Positions 33,395 to 41,637 of a DNA stretch of 64,000 nucleotides are shown here, piece after piece. The notes under the pieces were generated by a model. The model was not told the DNA's origin, made no database searches, and saw only the letters and a list, made by a program, of their open reading frames with translations. A program made the translations under genes and the position numbers. The stretch is taken from positions 372,001 through 436,000 of the forward strand of contig NZ_JBKAHK010000003.1 of the NCBI RefSeq assembly GCF_046298265.1. Direction: 5' to 3'. Position 1 is the stretch's first letter; each line of letters opens with the position of its first letter. The DNA is from Gillisia xinjiangensis. GTDB lineage: Bacteria; Bacteroidota; Bacteroidia; Flavobacteriales; Flavobacteriaceae.

Positions 33395-33578
33395 GCTTTA
33401 ATCCGTCCGGAGCAAATGGACGGCAAAGCATAGCGGCATTTCCAACCTGGTAGCTCCCGAGGTTCTGCAAACCCTGAAATTTCACAAAACAGGACCATAA
33501 TCCTAAATCACGAGGCTATTTTTTTGGTTACAATATCTGTGACAATTAATAATAAGTAATAGTAAATAGATCCTGCCT

Positions 33579-35264
33579 TTAAATTAGCCCCGAAATATTT
33601 CCCCCCAAATCTACTGTTATATTTTCTGAAGCAGGGTGCGCTGGCAATCCCGGCATTCGCATCATATCTCCGGTTATAGGGATAAGAAATCCGGCACCGG
33701 CAGCTATTTCAATTTCTCTAACATTTAGGGTGAATCCTTTTGGTCTTCCTAAAAGAAGAGGATCATCAGACAAAGATTTCTGAGTTTTGGCAATACATAT
33801 TGGCAAGCCTTCCAGACCCAGATCTAAAATAGTCTTAAGATCTCGTTTGGCTTTTGGAGAAAAATCTACTTTTTCTGCACCATATATCTTTTTTGCAATA
33901 GTTTCGATTTTGGTTACCACATCCTGCTCCCATCGGTATAGGGGTTTAAATTCAGAATTGTTTTCTTCAATGGCTTCTATCACTTTAGAAGCCAGGTCAA
34001 GAGCTCCTTCACCTCCATTAGCCCAACCATCAGAAAGCGCCACTTTTACATTTAGTTTCCTGGCCAGATCAAAAATCACCTGTATCTCCTCATCGCTATC
34101 GCTGTAAAATTTATTGATGGCGATAACCGGAGTGATATTATATAATTTTGCATTTTCCAGATGTTTCTCAAGGTTAGGAAGCCCTTTTATTAAAGCATCT
34201 ACATTAGGAATAGTGAGCGTATTTAAGGCTGCTCCTCCGTGATATTTGAGAGCCCTTATCGTGGCGATCATTACGACTACCTTTGGAGCCAGCCCGGCAC
34301 TCTGACATTTAATATCAAGGAATTTTTCTGCACCAAGATCAAAGCCAAAACCAGCCTCGGTAACGGTGTAATCTGAAAGACTCATCCCCATTCGGGTTGC
34401 AATAACCGAGTTGGTTCCCTGCGCGATATTTGCAAAAGGACCTAAATGAATTATTGCAGGATTTCCTTCAATGGTTTGTACCAGATTAGGCTTAAGCGCA
34501 TCCTTAAGCAAAGTTGCCATAGCACCTTCGGCATTAAGATCGCGGGCATAAATTGGTTTTTTATTGAATGTATAACCAATAAAAATATTTCCTAAACGCC
34601 CCTTTAGATCGTCCAGGTTTTCTGTGAGACACATGATCGCCATGATCTCTGAAGCTGCGGTAATATCAAAACCACTTTCCCTTGGAATTCCCGAACCTGT
34701 TCCTCCAAGGCCTATAACAATATTCCTCAGTGAACGGTCATTGATGTCCATCACTCTTTTTAAAGTAACAGTACGGGGGTCTATTCCCAGATTATTGGTT
34801 TTTGATTGAATATTGTTGTCAACTAAAGCAGCAAGCAGGTTGTGTGCCTTTTCAATTGCCGAAAAATCTCCTGTGAAATGAAGATTGATATCTTCCATGG
34901 GAAGTACCTGAGAAAAACCTCCTCCTGTAGCACCTCCTTTAATTCCAAATACCGGACCTAAAGAGGGTTCACGTAAAACTACTGTGGTCTTCTTTCCAAG
35001 CCGGTTTAAGGCTTCCGAAAGTCCTATGGAAACGGTTGTCTTTCCTTCCCCTGCCGGCGTGGGTGAAATAGCAGATACCAGGATCAGGTTGCTGTTCTTC
35101 ACCTTTCCCTTATCAATTCTTGAAAGCGGAAGCTTGGCTTTATATTTTCCGTACATTTCAATTTCTTCGGAATCAAGTCCAAGTTTTCGGGCAATTTCAG
35201 TAATGGGTTTTAATTCGATTTTTTGGGCAATTTCAAGGTCGGAAAGTGGCGTAGTGGTTATCAT
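33579..35264 (-). CDS. fhs: Formate-tetrahydrofolate ligase
   Basis: The full-length 561-residue enzyme joins formate to tetrahydrofolate with ATP to give 10-formyl-THF for one-carbon metabolism. The nucleotide-binding loop is SPTPAGEGKTT at 67-77. Other family signatures are FGIKGGATGGGFSQVLPMEDINLHFTGD, GNPAIIHLGPFANIAQGTNS, and the C-terminal PKGFTLNVREIEIAAGAGF and ITGDMMRMPGLPAHPA. It stands alone with its own -7 box (TAATTTTG at 35294-35287). It marks the end of the accessory stretch after ssrA. Confidence 0.95.
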   Translation of the reverse strand: MITTTPLSDLEIAQKIELKPITEIARKLGLDSEEIEMYGKYKAKLPLSRIDKGKVKNSNLILVSAISPTPAGEGKTTVSIGLSEALNRLGKKTTVVLREPSLGPVFGIKGGATGGGFSQVLPMEDINLHFTGDFSAIEKAHNLLAALVDNNIQSKTNNLGIDPRTVTLKRVMDINDRSLRNIVIGLGGTGSGIPRESGFDITAASEIMAIMCLTENLDDLKGRLGNIFIGYTFNKKPIYARDLNAEGAMATLLKDALKPNLVQTIEGNPAIIHLGPFANIAQGTNSVIATRMGMSLSDYTVTEAGFGFDLGAEKFLDIKCQSAGLAPKVVVMIATIRALKYHGGAALNTLTIPNVDALIKGLPNLEKHLENAKLYNITPVIAINKFYSDSDEEIQVIFDLARKLNVKVALSDGWANGGEGALDLASKVIEAIEENNSEFKPLYRWEQDVVTKIETIAKKIYGAEKVDFSPKAKRDLKTILDLGLEGLPICIAKTQKSLSDDPLLLGRPKGFTLNVREIEIAAGAGFLIPITGDMMRMPGLPAHPASENITVDLGGNISGLI

Positions 35265-35286
35265 TTATTTCTTGCTTTTAATTACT

Positions 35287-35294
35287 CAAAATTA
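35287..35294 (-). promoter_or_regulatory. -7 box for fhs
   Basis: TAATTTTG on the minus strand, about 23 nt before the ATG at 35264. Confidence 0.45.
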
Positions 35295-35552
35295 CATTCT
35301 ATACCTACTTTGAAAAATGATAGGTATCAGGTTATATTAAATTATTCAAACGTTTTCGGAAGTTCACATTGCCTGGAATCCAGTTTTCGCAGGTTATTTT
35401 GCTTAGCATTATTAATTGCACTTTACTCTTAAATAACTTTTTCAGCAAGATATCGCTGTAAGGCATAGATATCTATACTTTTATTAAAGCGTTTGCTAAC
35501 ACTTGGCGCATTTTCACTAGAAATTCAGATTATTAATGCTGCATCCAAATCA

Positions 35553-35592
35553 AAAAATCCCGTCAGTTATTTTCAACTGAACGGGAATTTTA
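35553..35592 (-). terminator. Terminator downstream of the ars operon
   Basis: On the minus strand AATTCCCG(T)TCAGTT pairs with AACTGACGGGATT and is followed by a T6 run. On the plus strand it also ends in a T-rich tract. It is 310 bp past the acr3 stop. The remainder of the 35295-35824 gap holds no gene. Confidence 0.7.
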
Positions 35593-35824
35593 TTTTTAGA
35601 CATCGCCGGCGCAAAGCAATCGGGAAATTCCATTTGCAGAATGGGAGTGTGCCAGATTAATAATACAGCTTCATTAATTTTTTATAAACTTTTTAAAGAT
35701 GCTTTTAGAAAAAATCGATAAAATCATTCTTATTTAATTTGTTAAAAGCCGACAAATTCGGGCAGCATATTTTTCCCTTCCTGCAATGCCCAAGTTTATA
35801 AATTTTGGACTTTCCTCATATAAT

Positions 35825-35855
35825 TAGCCTCGTAAGCTTAATGTTTACGAGGCTA
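35825..35855. repeat. Hairpin resembling the ssrA terminator
   Basis: Perfect 11-bp arms TAGCCTCGTAA/TTACGAGGCTA around GCTTAATGT. The sequence aligns with the ssrA terminator stem at 27978-28007 in about 22 of 30 positions. It lies 50 bp after acr3 and lacks a T-run, so it is a weak terminator at best. Confidence 0.5.
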
Positions 35856-35904
35856 TTCATGTTTAGGTAATTCATCTAACTTCTGTACAAAAACTATCCG
35901 CTTT

Positions 35905-36960
35905 TCATACCTCCTGCTCTTTAGCATCTACCTCATACCTGTTTTTATTTGCATAAGCCACCAGGGAAAGCATAACCGGCACTTCTACTAAAACGCCTAC
36001 CACGCAAACCAAAGCCGCAGGACTTTGCAGCCCAAAAAGGCCGATTGCCACCGCCACAGAAAGTTCAAAGAAATTACTGGCTCCAATCATCGCAGCCGGT
36101 GCGCATACGGGATGAGTTAATTTTAGTTTCTTCCCGGCAAACCAGGTGGCAAAAAAGATAACGTAGGTTTGAATGATCAAAGGCACCGCTATCAGAAAAA
36201 TAATCAGCGGATTATTAAGAATATTCTCCCCCTGAAAAGCAAAAAGCAACACCAGGGTAAGTAAAAGGGCAATGATACTCAGTGGCTTCAATTTTGGCAA
36301 AAAATCTGATTTAAACCAATCTGCCCCGCGTTTTCTAATGAGTAAATTACTGGTAAGTATTCCTGCTATCAAAGGAATCACCACATAAATCAGGATACTA
36401 AGAATAAGGGTTTCATAAGGCACAACAACATCTGTAATTCCCAGCAGCAAGCCTACTATGGGTACAAATGCCACCAAAATAATTAGATCGTTGACAGATA
36501 CCTGCATTAAGGTGTAATTAGGATCCCCATCGGTTAAATAAGACCACACAAAAACCATGGCGGTACAGGGCGCCGCTCCCAATATAATAGCCCCGGCAAT
36601 ATATTCTCCCGCAAGGGCCGGTTCTATAAATGCCGCAAATATTTTGGTGAAAAAGATCCAGGCAAAAAATGCCATGGTAAAAGGTTTTACCAGCCAATTC
36701 ATCACCAATGTTAAAATAATCCCTTTTGGTCGCTTCCCAATTTGCTTTATACTGGTAAAATCTATTTGAAGCATCATAGGGTAGATCATCATCCAGATGA
36801 GGATTGCTATGGGTATGTTTACCTGGTAAATTTCCCAGGTGCTCATAAGCTGCATCGCATCCCCGGCAATATATCCGATAAAAATTCCGCCTGCTATACA
36901 CAGTGCCACCCATAAACTGAGGTATTTTTCAAAAAATGCGATTTCCTTTTTAGTTGCCAT
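35905..36960 (-). CDS. acr3: ACR3-family arsenite efflux transporter
   Basis: The 351-residue, ten-helix inner-membrane carrier expels arsenite using the membrane potential, or ATP through ArsA. Conserved blocks are MMIYPMMLQIDF, KPFTMAFFAWIF, the GAAPCTAMVFVWSYL helix (with the cysteine needed for transport) and ASNFFELSVAVAIGLFG. Its ATG shares one base with the stop of the preceding reductase gene (TAATG at 36962-36958). It is the last gene of the operon, whose terminator may be the hairpin at 35553-35592. Confidence 0.94.
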   Translation of the reverse strand: MATKKEIAFFEKYLSLWVALCIAGGIFIGYIAGDAMQLMSTWEIYQVNIPIAILIWMMIYPMMLQIDFTSIKQIGKRPKGIILTLVMNWLVKPFTMAFFAWIFFTKIFAAFIEPALAGEYIAGAIILGAAPCTAMVFVWSYLTDGDPNYTLMQVSVNDLIILVAFVPIVGLLLGITDVVVPYETLILSILIYVVIPLIAGILTSNLLIRKRGADWFKSDFLPKLKPLSIIALLLTLVLLFAFQGENILNNPLIIFLIAVPLIIQTYVIFFATWFAGKKLKLTHPVCAPAAMIGASNFFELSVAVAIGLFGLQSPAALVCVVGVLVEVPVMLSLVAYANKNRYEVDAKEQEV

Positions 36961-37595
36961 TAGTTTAATTTAATTTCTGAAAAAACATATTTTAATTCGG
37001 TTGCGATCTGTGTGCTGCGCTCCAGGTATTTTTGGTTTTGCTCTGCTGTTCCATCAAAAGCTTTCGGATCGTCATAAGTAACCGGGATTCGCTTTTCGGC
37101 TCCGGCAATAAACGGACAACCGGCATCAGCCTGGGAACAGGTCATAACAGCTGCAAATCCAAATGCCGGATTAAAGGCATTGTCAAAGGTTTTTGAAAAG
37201 CCAATGACAGGATGGGCATTTTCGGCGAATTTTATGCTGTACACCGGATTCTTTTCTTCGGAAAGTTTTGTGATCTTAAAACCTTGTTGTTCCAAAGTTT
37301 CTGCAGCTTTAGGGAATAGTGCGGTTGCTTCTGTGCCTCCCGAATAGCAGAATACATTCGGAATCTTATAATGCGCCGCCAAAGCCTGGGCCCACACCTG
37401 GGACAGATGGCTTCTGCGGGAATTGTGGGTGCAAATGAAATTCAGCCTCACCTGCTGTTGGTTTGTTATTTTTTCCTGAATATATTCAACAAGGGGTTGA
37501 AGGATATTCTTTCTTTCTTCTGAAATAGAATTGAAATCTAAAGCTGTGATGCTTTCTTCAATTTTTCCGAAGAGATCATTATTGGTTTCGGTCAT
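36960..37595 (-). CDS. arsC: ArsC-like low-molecular-weight phosphatase-fold arsenate reductase
   Basis: The 211-residue protein has a helical N-terminal extension of about 48 residues and then the LMW-PTP fold. The active-site loop is ICTHNSRRSHLSQ, C54 to R60 (CX5R). Further cysteines in CYSGGTEA, VMTCSQADAGCPF and the conserved Asp in VTYDDPKAFDG match the thioredoxin-coupled arsenate reductase class found in Bacteroidota. It reduces arsenate to arsenite for export by Acr3. Located 34 bp after arsM in the operon. Confidence 0.85.
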   Translation of the reverse strand: MTETNNDLFGKIEESITALDFNSISEERKNILQPLVEYIQEKITNQQQVRLNFICTHNSRRSHLSQVWAQALAAHYKIPNVFCYSGGTEATALFPKAAETLEQQGFKITKLSEEKNPVYSIKFAENAHPVIGFSKTFDNAFNPAFGFAAVMTCSQADAGCPFIAGAEKRIPVTYDDPKAFDGTAEQNQKYLERSTQIATELKYVFSEIKLN

Positions 37596-37629
37596 TTTTT
37601 TTGGAAGTTAGTGATAGTCAATAATTTGT

Positions 37630-38508
37630 TTAACAGCAGCCTGAAGTATTCACCGGACCGCAGCAACTGCTTTGAATTTCAATTGCATCGGTTACGGATT
37701 TTAAAGGTTTTATTCCCGGTTTTTGTGCAAAAACCGTAATGCTGAAGATTCCCGTTGTCCCTTTTTTGAAATCTTCCTTTTCAGTAGGATCCAGGTAGCG
37801 ATCCAATAATTCATCTGGTATTATGATGGGTTTTTCCTTTTGAATGCTGATGTTCTGAAACCCGGTTTTCCTGATATGATCCAGATACACCTCTTTCTGG
37901 ATCGCCCCTGCAACACAACCTGCATACATTTCGGCATCAGATTTTAATTTCTCGGGAAGATCTCCCACAAGCACAATATCAGAAATGCTAAAATGTCCTC
38001 CGGGTTTTAAACTGCGGTATATTTCTTTGATCACCTTTTCCTTATCAGGCACCAGGTTGAGCACGCAGTTGCTAACAATAACATCGGCCACATCATTGGA
38101 AACAGGCATATTTTCAATATCTCCCTGGCGGAATTCCACATTGTTGAAGCGAAGTTTTTCCGCATTGCTCCGGGCCTTGTTGATCATAGCTTCCGTAAAA
38201 TCTATACCGATCACTTTCCCTGTTCCGCCGGTTTCATGCCGGGCAATAAAACAGTCATTTCCGGCACCAGATCCCAGATCTATCACTGTATCGCCTTTTT
38301 GAATTTTAGCAAATTGGGTTGGAAGGCCACAACCTAACCCCAAATCGGCATCGGAAGTATAACCTTGCACTTCCGAATAATCATCAGTCATAATATTGTA
38401 GACTTCGGGAACACCCGGAGCGCTTCCGCAGCAGGAAATATTTTCTCCCTGTGCAATCTCAGCATATTTTTCCTGAACAATCTTTTTAAGTTCTTCTGAA
38501 GTTTTCAT
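37630..38508 (-). CDS. arsM: Arsenite S-adenosylmethionine methyltransferase
   Basis: The 292-residue enzyme adds methyl groups to arsenite. SAM motif I is VIDLGSGAGND (75-85). The three cysteines that bind As(III) in characterised ArsM correspond to C60 (GLGCGLP), C148 (SNCVLNL) and C198 (AGCVAGA). An N-terminal CC pair (26-27) and a Cys-rich C-terminal tail SSCCGPVNTSGCC extend beyond the basic fold. A 326-bp gap full of repeats separates it from arsR upstream, so it may have its own promoter. Confidence 0.93.
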   Translation of the reverse strand: MKTSEELKKIVQEKYAEIAQGENISCCGSAPGVPEVYNIMTDDYSEVQGYTSDADLGLGCGLPTQFAKIQKGDTVIDLGSGAGNDCFIARHETGGTGKVIGIDFTEAMINKARSNAEKLRFNNVEFRQGDIENMPVSNDVADVIVSNCVLNLVPDKEKVIKEIYRSLKPGGHFSISDIVLVGDLPEKLKSDAEMYAGCVAGAIQKEVYLDHIRKTGFQNISIQKEKPIIIPDELLDRYLDPTEKEDFKKGTTGIFSITVFAQKPGIKPLKSVTDAIEIQSSCCGPVNTSGCC

Positions 38509-38600
38509 ATTTGTTTTTTTTTAATAAAGTCTTCTGAAAAAATGAAAATCACATTTAAATATTATACTTATCCGTTTTAAAACCTAAAAACAGTTTTTGT

Positions 38601-38680
38601 CCCCCTGAGCCTTTCGACTGGCTCAAGACAGGCTCTGTCGAAGGGTCAAACAAAAACGTCTCGACTGCGCTCGACGTGAC
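38601..38680. repeat. Two palindromic intergenic repeats within the ars operon
   Basis: CCCTGAGCCTTTCGACTGGCTC...GTCGAAGGG (about 38603-38646) and CGTCTCGACTGCGCTCGACGTGAC (about 38657-38680). Both are typical of dispersed Bacteroidota intergenic palindromes (arms around TCGA). The short frame at 38676-38861 over them looks spurious. Confidence 0.7.
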
Positions 38681-38834
38681 ATGTTTAGTTCAATTTTGCC
38701 TTTTGGGTCTCCTTACAGATATTCAACTATATGTTTATCAGTTAATTAAATCAAAACTTTTTTCTTGGCTCCTGCAGTTACGCCAAATGAGGAACGATCC
38801 TGACTCTTTCCCGGATATTACTGATTTCAATAAA

Positions 38835-39170
38835 TCAACAATCTGTACAGCAGGTGGGTGACTGAAAGCTTTCAAAAAGATCACCAAAAAGGCCTCTTAT
38901 CTCCGCCCATCTTTCAGGATTGATACAATAACTTACAGAAACACCTTCTATGGTTCCCTGTATGATCCCGCTGTTTTTAAGCTCCCTTAAATGCTGACTA
39001 ACCGTAGCTTGTGCCAGGCCGAGTTCCTCCACTAAATGTCCGTTGAAACAGGTATTGGATTTCAGCAAATATTCAATGATAGCTACCCGTGCCGGATGTG
39101 CAAAAACCTTGGCAATATTGGCCAGTTCATTTTGTTTTTCTGTAAAAAGATCGGTTTTGGTTACGCCCAT
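38835..39170 (-). CDS. arsR: ArsR-family arsenic-responsive repressor
   Basis: The 111-residue winged-helix protein has FAHPARVAIIEYLLKSNTCFNGHLVEELGLAQATVSQHLRELKNSGII, with the DNA-recognition helix in LAQATVSQHL. C41 (NTCFNG) and the C-terminal SPTCCTDC tail can bind As(III). The arsA stop codon lies one base before the ATG at 39170 (TAAAATG), so this is the downstream gene of a tightly coupled pair; ArsR would regulate its own operon. An alternative start at 39188 would overlap arsA. Confidence 0.9.
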   Translation of the reverse strand: MGVTKTDLFTEKQNELANIAKVFAHPARVAIIEYLLKSNTCFNGHLVEELGLAQATVSQHLRELKNSGIIQGTIEGVSVSYCINPERWAEIRGLFGDLFESFQSPTCCTDC

Positions 39171-39171
39171 T

Positions 39172-40959
39172 TTAATGTGTTTTTTCAAGTTGATTCTCGC
39201 TGTAAAAATTCAGTAAAGCGGGTAATAATTCCTCTTTTGGCAAATATGGGATCCCATAGATCCTTTGGGTCAGAGAATTTTCAATCGTTCGAATTACTTC
39301 CCCTTCGGCCCGCGCCCTGCTCCTTAGCAAGGGATCTTTAATCGCTGCCTGCATGGACAAACTTTGGTTCACTACCCACGCATAAGGAGTGATTCCGGCT
39401 CTTTTCAGGTCTTCCTGTAAAGCCGCAGCCTCCCGCATAGGAGTAGTTTCAGGAAGTGATACCAGTATAACTTTGGAGAGACTGCCATCCTGCAAGGACA
39501 TATAAGGAGTCCGTATCCCGGCAGTATTCATTTCTGTATTTCGCATGATCTCGCGATGATAACTTCCCGCGGTGTCCAGCAGCAATAGGGTATGCCCGGT
39601 AGGAGCGGTATCAATTACCACAAATTTTCGTTTGGCCTGCTGTATGGCTTTGGAAAAAGCGTGAAAAACAGCCACTTCCTCGGTACATGGAGACTTCAGG
39701 TCTTCCAAAAGCAGTTTTTTTCCTGCTTCGTCCAGGTTGCCTCCTTTTTGTCCTAGCACCTTATCGGTGTAGCGCTGGGTTTCCACTTTCGGATCAATGC
39801 GGTCTATTGTAATGTTTGCAGGCAATTCTCCCAACTGGTCTATAAAATCCTGAACATGGGCAGCAGGATCGGTAGTGGTGAGATGCACCTCAAAACCTTT
39901 CCGCGCTATCATGATAGCCAGTGCCGAGGCCGTGATGGTTTTACCAACTCCTCCTTTGCCCATCGTCATTATTAGTCCGTGATCCTGGGCTGCGGTAAGA
40001 TCATTTACCAGTTCATCGATCCCTTTTAAAAACGGATTTGTTTCTTTTGCTTCTGAAAGTTTTTCCTCCACAACTTTTTCCTGCAGTTTTTCATCGAGCA
40101 GGGAGCGGAGTTTTTGAATTCCCAGCACATTATACGGCAATAGCGGAAATTGCTGTTGTTCTAAATCTCTAAGGTTTTGCGGAATAGACTCCAGTTGTTT
40201 TTCTGCAATTTCTTCCATTTTAACCGCAAAATCATCGCTGTGGTCCAGTGCCTTAAAAACGCCGTTGATCAATAATTTCTGATTGTTCAACCCCAGTTCT
40301 TTCAACTCTTCACTGGTTCGGGAAGCTTCTTTTAGAGAAGAGCGTTCTGCCCGGGAAACCAGATAAAAAGTAGTTTGGTTAGCATCTCTTAAAGTCTCCA
40401 CCACTTTATTATAGCGGTCCTGACTGCTCTTTAAGGCTGAAGTTGGCCCAAGGCAGGAAGCCCCGTCGGGATTTTCTTCAGAAAAAGATGCCCAGGCAGC
40501 GGGTAACTCCAGCAATCTTAAAGTATGCCCTGTAGGAGCGGTGTCAAAGATGATCACATCAAAATTTCCGCCTTCGCTTTCCCCCGAAATAAAGCGTGAA
40601 AACTCATCAAATGAAGCGATCTCGGTGGTGCAGGCTCCGGAAAGCTCTTCCTTCATTTTCTTTATTTCAGCTTCGGGAAGTATATCCTTTAAAGGTTCGG
40701 TTACCCTGTTGCGGTACTCATCTGCTGAAATTTCCGGATTGATATTGATGGCCGAAAGATTTTCAAGTAAGTTTACCGGAGCTATTTTTTCGGTTACAGG
40801 ACTGTTGAGCACATCCTGAAGGTTGGAAGCAGGATCGGTACTTACAAGAAGGACTTGCTTCCCTTCATCGGCCATTTTTACAGCGGTGGCGCAGGATAGT
40901 GAAGTTTTCCCTACCCCGCCCTTGCCGGTAAAAAACAAATATTGTGTGTGCATTTTCAT
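39172..40959 (-). CDS. arsA: Arsenical pump-driving ATPase ArsA
   Basis: The full-length 595-residue protein has two homologous ATPase halves. Each has a P-loop (GKGGVGKTS at 12-20, GKGGVGKTI at 334-342), a DTAPTGHTLRLL / DTAPTGHTLLLL signature, and a metalloid-binding Cys (C110 in GACTTE, C425 in SPCTEE). With Acr3 or ArsB it drives arsenite export, taking As(III) from ArsD. It follows the arsD fusion by 31 bp and is coupled to arsR. Family identification is firm. Confidence 0.95.
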   Translation of the reverse strand: MKMHTQYLFFTGKGGVGKTSLSCATAVKMADEGKQVLLVSTDPASNLQDVLNSPVTEKIAPVNLLENLSAININPEISADEYRNRVTEPLKDILPEAEIKKMKEELSGACTTEIASFDEFSRFISGESEGGNFDVIIFDTAPTGHTLRLLELPAAWASFSEENPDGASCLGPTSALKSSQDRYNKVVETLRDANQTTFYLVSRAERSSLKEASRTSEELKELGLNNQKLLINGVFKALDHSDDFAVKMEEIAEKQLESIPQNLRDLEQQQFPLLPYNVLGIQKLRSLLDEKLQEKVVEEKLSEAKETNPFLKGIDELVNDLTAAQDHGLIMTMGKGGVGKTITASALAIMIARKGFEVHLTTTDPAAHVQDFIDQLGELPANITIDRIDPKVETQRYTDKVLGQKGGNLDEAGKKLLLEDLKSPCTEEVAVFHAFSKAIQQAKRKFVVIDTAPTGHTLLLLDTAGSYHREIMRNTEMNTAGIRTPYMSLQDGSLSKVILVSLPETTPMREAAALQEDLKRAGITPYAWVVNQSLSMQAAIKDPLLRSRARAEGEVIRTIENSLTQRIYGIPYLPKEELLPALLNFYSENQLEKTH

Positions 40960-40990
40960 ATTCTGGCATTTTAAAATTAACCCGTCCGCT

Positions 40991-41557
40991 CTAACAACAA
41001 CCCGAATTGGGCGCGCATGAACCGGCAGCAGGCTGCAGTTCTCCCAACAGGCTGTTGGCTTGCTGGATCACTTTCTGACTAAGGGAATTCCTTGCATCAT
41101 TCCCAATATTCATGGCGTCTGCAATCTCCTGAATTTCAATACCCAGCGCCTTTGCCTGGGCAACATACGCTTTCAGGGAGCTTTCATTGGATACAGCAAT
41201 GGCAGCACCTATCCCTATAAGAATGGCTGTTTTTCCAGCCGATTGCTCATGTAATTCAGAGCCTTCTAAAAGCTCCGGCCACTCCTCTTTTGAAGGATAA
41301 TCTCCCGTTTTTACCAGTACATTATCGACCAGGATATAGGGAAGGGAATCCACGCCCTCTTTTTGTAATTTTTCTATAGCCGCAGGATACTCCTTAAAAG
41401 CAGCACCATCATTGGAGATATTATGGCGGTTCACTTCATATCCAAGGGATTTCAGCCATTTTACATTCGCTGCGGTTTGCACCAAAGCATCATCTACATC
41501 GGGACCGCATACTCCTGTACTACAGCATAAAGCGGGATCTAATATGGTTATTTTCAT
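40991..41557 (-). CDS. arsD: ArsD metallochaperone fused to an AhpD/CMD-like domain
   Basis: Residues 1-100 are ArsD: the chaperone cysteines are C11, C12 and C17 in CCSTGVC, with the thioredoxin-like remainder and PYILVDN. Residues about 110-172 (AILIGIGAAIAVSNESSLKAYVAQAKALGI..EIADAM) look like a carboxymuconolactone decarboxylase/AhpD helical core, but the usual catalytic CxxC is replaced by SNESS. The chain ends with SCAPNSGCC. ArsD alone is about 100-120 residues, so this is a true fusion or an extended variant. It is the first gene of the ars operon and hands As(III) to ArsA. The role of the second part is unknown. Confidence 0.85.
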   Translation of the reverse strand: MKITILDPALCCSTGVCGPDVDDALVQTAANVKWLKSLGYEVNRHNISNDGAAFKEYPAAIEKLQKEGVDSLPYILVDNVLVKTGDYPSKEEWPELLEGSELHEQSAGKTAILIGIGAAIAVSNESSLKAYVAQAKALGIEIQEIADAMNIGNDARNSLSQKVIQQANSLLGELQPAAGSCAPNSGCC

Positions 41558-41606
41558 TTGAAAAATATTTATTATTTTATAACATTGCAATATTACGATA
41601 TAATGA

Positions 41607-41618
41607 TTGAATATTCAA
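41607..41618. promoter_or_regulatory. Candidate ArsR operator upstream of arsD
   Basis: A perfect 12-bp palindrome TTGAATATTCAA lies 50 bp before the arsD ATG. It resembles operators bound by ArsR-type repressors (TTGAA...TTCAA). No second copy was found before arsM. Confidence 0.4.
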
Positions 41619-41637
41619 AACTTTTATAAGTTATTAA

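Noticed and set aside
33122..33578. Third GIY-YIG gene as a member of the repeat-framed family
   Set aside because: No GTCATTGCGAGCG repeat lies on either side, and its sequence is from a different GIY-YIG subgroup.
28014..33578. Complete integrative element or prophage at ssrA
   Set aside because: No integrase, phage or transfer genes and no duplicated ssrA 3' end were found.
38676..38861. Short plus-strand reading frame in the ars gap
   Set aside because: It begins in a palindromic repeat and overlaps the end of arsR on the other strand.
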